Source: Dehalococcoidia bacterium
GTDB lineage: Bacteria > Chloroflexota > Dehalococcoidia > Dehalococcoidales > E44-bin46
Direction of reading: 5' to 3'
Length of the DNA: 13,718 nt
NCBI GenBank assembly: GCA_030634425.1
Contig: DAOWAU010000009.1
Location: forward strand, 1-13,718
The translations under genes and the position numbers were made by a program. The first letter of the stretch is position 1. The number at the start of each line of letters is the position of its first letter. The notes under the pieces were generated by a model that was not told where the DNA came from, did no database searches, and saw only the letters and a list, made by a program, of their open reading frames with translations. Positions 12,427-13,718 of the stretch are shown in pieces.

Positions 12427-13560
12427 TCAATCTCCAGCGGCGAGTTGCCGGGCTTTCTCTCTGGCCCAGGTATCAGCCGCCATAATTTCCTCCAGAGTTG
12501 GACGAGGTATGAATCGGTGCTGTTCCAATGCCCGCCCGACAAGATGCGCAATATCAATAAATTTGATTCTGTGCGACAGGGCAAGTTCAACAGCTGCCTC
12601 ATCAGCAGCACAAAGTACTGCCGGATAGGTTCCTCCCTGCCTTCCTGCCTCAATGGCTAGCTTAAGGCAGGGGAAGGCGTCAAGGTCAGGTTGCTCAAAG
12701 GTCAGATTATCGATAGAGTCCCAGTTAAGTCGGGGGAGTTGAGGATTGGGCAGACGTTCGGGGTAAGATAGAGCATATTGAATGGGAATGCGCATATCAG
12801 GGTAGCTTAACTGGGCTTTGATTGAGCCATCTATGAATTCTACCATAGAGTGGATAATGCTCTGGGGATGGATAAGCACCTCAATATTCTCAAAAGGCAT
12901 GTCAAACAGCCAATGGGCTTCAATGACCTCAAGCCCTTTATTCATCAGGGTAGCTGAATCAATGGTAACCTTTTTCCCCATTTGCCACGAGGGATGTCTG
13001 AGAGCTTGCTCAATGGTAACCTCACTTAGCTGGGCTGGTGAAAAGTGCAGCAAGGGTCCCCCTGAGGCAGTCAGGATAAGCTGAGCTATTGGACGTGTTT
13101 CGCCGTTAAGGCATTGCCAGATAGCACTGTGCTCGCTATCAATAGGCAGAATCCAGGCTTTATTTAGTTTTGCTTCCTTGGTGATAATCTCGCCCGCCAT
13201 AACTAATGATTCCTTGTTGGCCAGGGCAACATTTTTACCAGCTTTTACCGCAGCCAGTGTCGGGCTTAATCCTGCTCTCCCTGACGTAGCGATAACAACA
13301 GTGTCCACTTCGGGATGCTGGGCAATGTCTTCCAGGGTTAGGAATTCATATTCGGCATCAGCCAGGCGAGCCAGTGCCTTCCTATCCTGGAAGTAAACAA
13401 ACCTGGGGTTAAACTCATTGATTTGTTTGCCCAGTAAATCGATATTCTTCCCTCCGGCTAGGGCAACTATGCGAAACCTATGAGGCAAGGCACGGACTAC
13501 CTCTAGTGTTTGCTGCCCTATAGAGCCGGTTGAACCTAGAACAGCCAGTTGCTTAATCAT
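12427..13560 (-). CDS. dxr: 1-deoxy-D-xylulose 5-phosphate reductoisomerase
   Basis: Second enzyme of the MEP pathway: NADPH-dependent rearrangement and reduction of DXP to methylerythritol phosphate. From ATG 13560 it has 377 residues, slightly shorter than the E. coli protein. The NADPH site is GSTGSIGQQTL (9-19) and LANKESLV is at 113-120. The metal ligands are D141 and E143 (DSEHSAIWQ) and E211 (MNKGLEVIEAHWLF). IHPQSIIHSMVEF is at 230-242. ATG codons at 13569 and 13587 would add 3 or 9 residues, but the family start is MIKQLAVLGSTGS. No start has a strong ribosome binding site; TGGGCGAT lies directly before 13560. First gene of the minus-strand cluster. Confidence 0.97.
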   Translation of the reverse strand: MIKQLAVLGSTGSIGQQTLEVVRALPHRFRIVALAGGKNIDLLGKQINEFNPRFVYFQDRKALARLADAEYEFLTLEDIAQHPEVDTVVIATSGRAGLSPTLAAVKAGKNVALANKESLVMAGEIITKEAKLNKAWILPIDSEHSAIWQCLNGETRPIAQLILTASGGPLLHFSPAQLSEVTIEQALRHPSWQMGKKVTIDSATLMNKGLEVIEAHWLFDMPFENIEVLIHPQSIIHSMVEFIDGSIKAQLSYPDMRIPIQYALSYPERLPNPQLPRLNWDSIDNLTFEQPDLDAFPCLKLAIEAGRQGGTYPAVLCAADEAAVELALSHRIKFIDIAHLVGRALEQHRFIPRPTLEEIMAADTWAREKARQLAAGD

Positions 13561-13579
13561 ATCGCCCATACCACATAAT

Positions 13580-13608
13580 ATTATCATATAATAGCTATGA
13601 AACTTAAA
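13580..13608 (-). promoter_or_regulatory. Possible dxr promoter
   Basis: On the minus strand TTTAAG (13603-13608) and GATAAT (13580-13585) are 17 bp apart. The -10 matches at 5 of 6 positions, the -35 at only 3 of 6. Transcription would start near 13573, leaving a very short leader before ATG 13560. Weak prediction. Confidence 0.3.
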
Positions 13609-13647
13609 TCATTTGTAGAGATATTCAAGTTATGCCCTGAATAGCTA

Positions 13648-13677
13648 TTGACATCATAGAGTGGAATGGTTTATCTT
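13648..13677 (+). promoter_or_regulatory. Predicted promoter of the gene at the right edge
   Basis: A perfect -35 TTGACA (13648-13653) is followed after 18 bp by TATCTT (13672-13677, 4 of 6). It is divergent from dxr and about 33 bp upstream of the next ATG, so a leader of about 26 bases is expected. Confidence 0.6.
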
Positions 13678-13709
13678 TGCACCAAAATACCCAACAAGGG
13701 AGGCAAAGA

Positions 13710-13718
13710 ATGCAAGCA
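13710..13718 (+). CDS. Start of an unidentified gene, cut by the window edge
   Basis: ATG at 13710 is preceded by a strong AAGGGAGG (13696-13703) at six bases and by the promoter at 13648-13677. Only Met-Gln-Ala is visible, so no product can be named. The combination of a perfect -35 box and a strong ribosome binding site suggests a well-expressed gene divergent from dxr. Confidence 0.6.

Overview
Organism and setting. This is a gene-dense bacterial chromosome segment made mostly of conserved housekeeping genes. Two features suggest a Chloroflexota bacterium of the Dehalococcoidia type: a threonyl-tRNA synthetase without the N-terminal TGS domain, and the tight run dxr-rseP-ispG followed by proS. 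That assignment rests on remembered gene order and was not searched. No phage, CRISPR array, toxin system or intact insertion sequence is visible.

Layout. Bases 1-201 hold no gene but contain a pair of 20-bp direct repeats. A collagen-like lipoprotein gene with a frameshift in its signal peptide follows (202-677). Next comes a promoter and a leader with an intrinsic terminator (689-808), then a plus-strand operon: thrS, infC, rpmI, rplT, pheS, pheT (to 7253). It encodes three subunits of two aminoacyl-tRNA synthetases, initiation factor IF3 and ribosomal proteins L35 and L20. From the other side a minus-strand cluster runs dxr, rseP, ispG, three small related membrane proteins, and proS. The proS 3' end overlaps the pheT 3' end by 36 bp. 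At the right edge a promoter and ribosome binding site introduce a plus-strand gene of which only three codons are present.

How the genes work together. The plus operon supplies translation machinery: Thr- and Phe-tRNA charging, initiation fidelity and 50S assembly. The minus cluster combines two MEP-pathway isoprenoid enzymes (Dxr and IspG), a site-2-type membrane protease and prolyl-tRNA charging. The three small membrane proteins look like a locally duplicated accessory family inserted between ispG and proS.

Most interesting points. (1) The thrS leader has a hairpin, a terminator, and a possible nine-codon leader peptide whose stop codon overlaps a GTG start. (2) The best ribosome binding site of thrS faces an ACG codon rather than ATG, GTG or TTG. 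(3) infC starts at ATA or ATT, and two mutually exclusive hairpins lie just upstream. (4) The lipoprotein frame breaks at a T6 run. (5) There are three tandem membrane paralogs. I see no convincing wholly new system. The best candidates for undescribed biology are the thrS/infC control region and the tandem membrane family.
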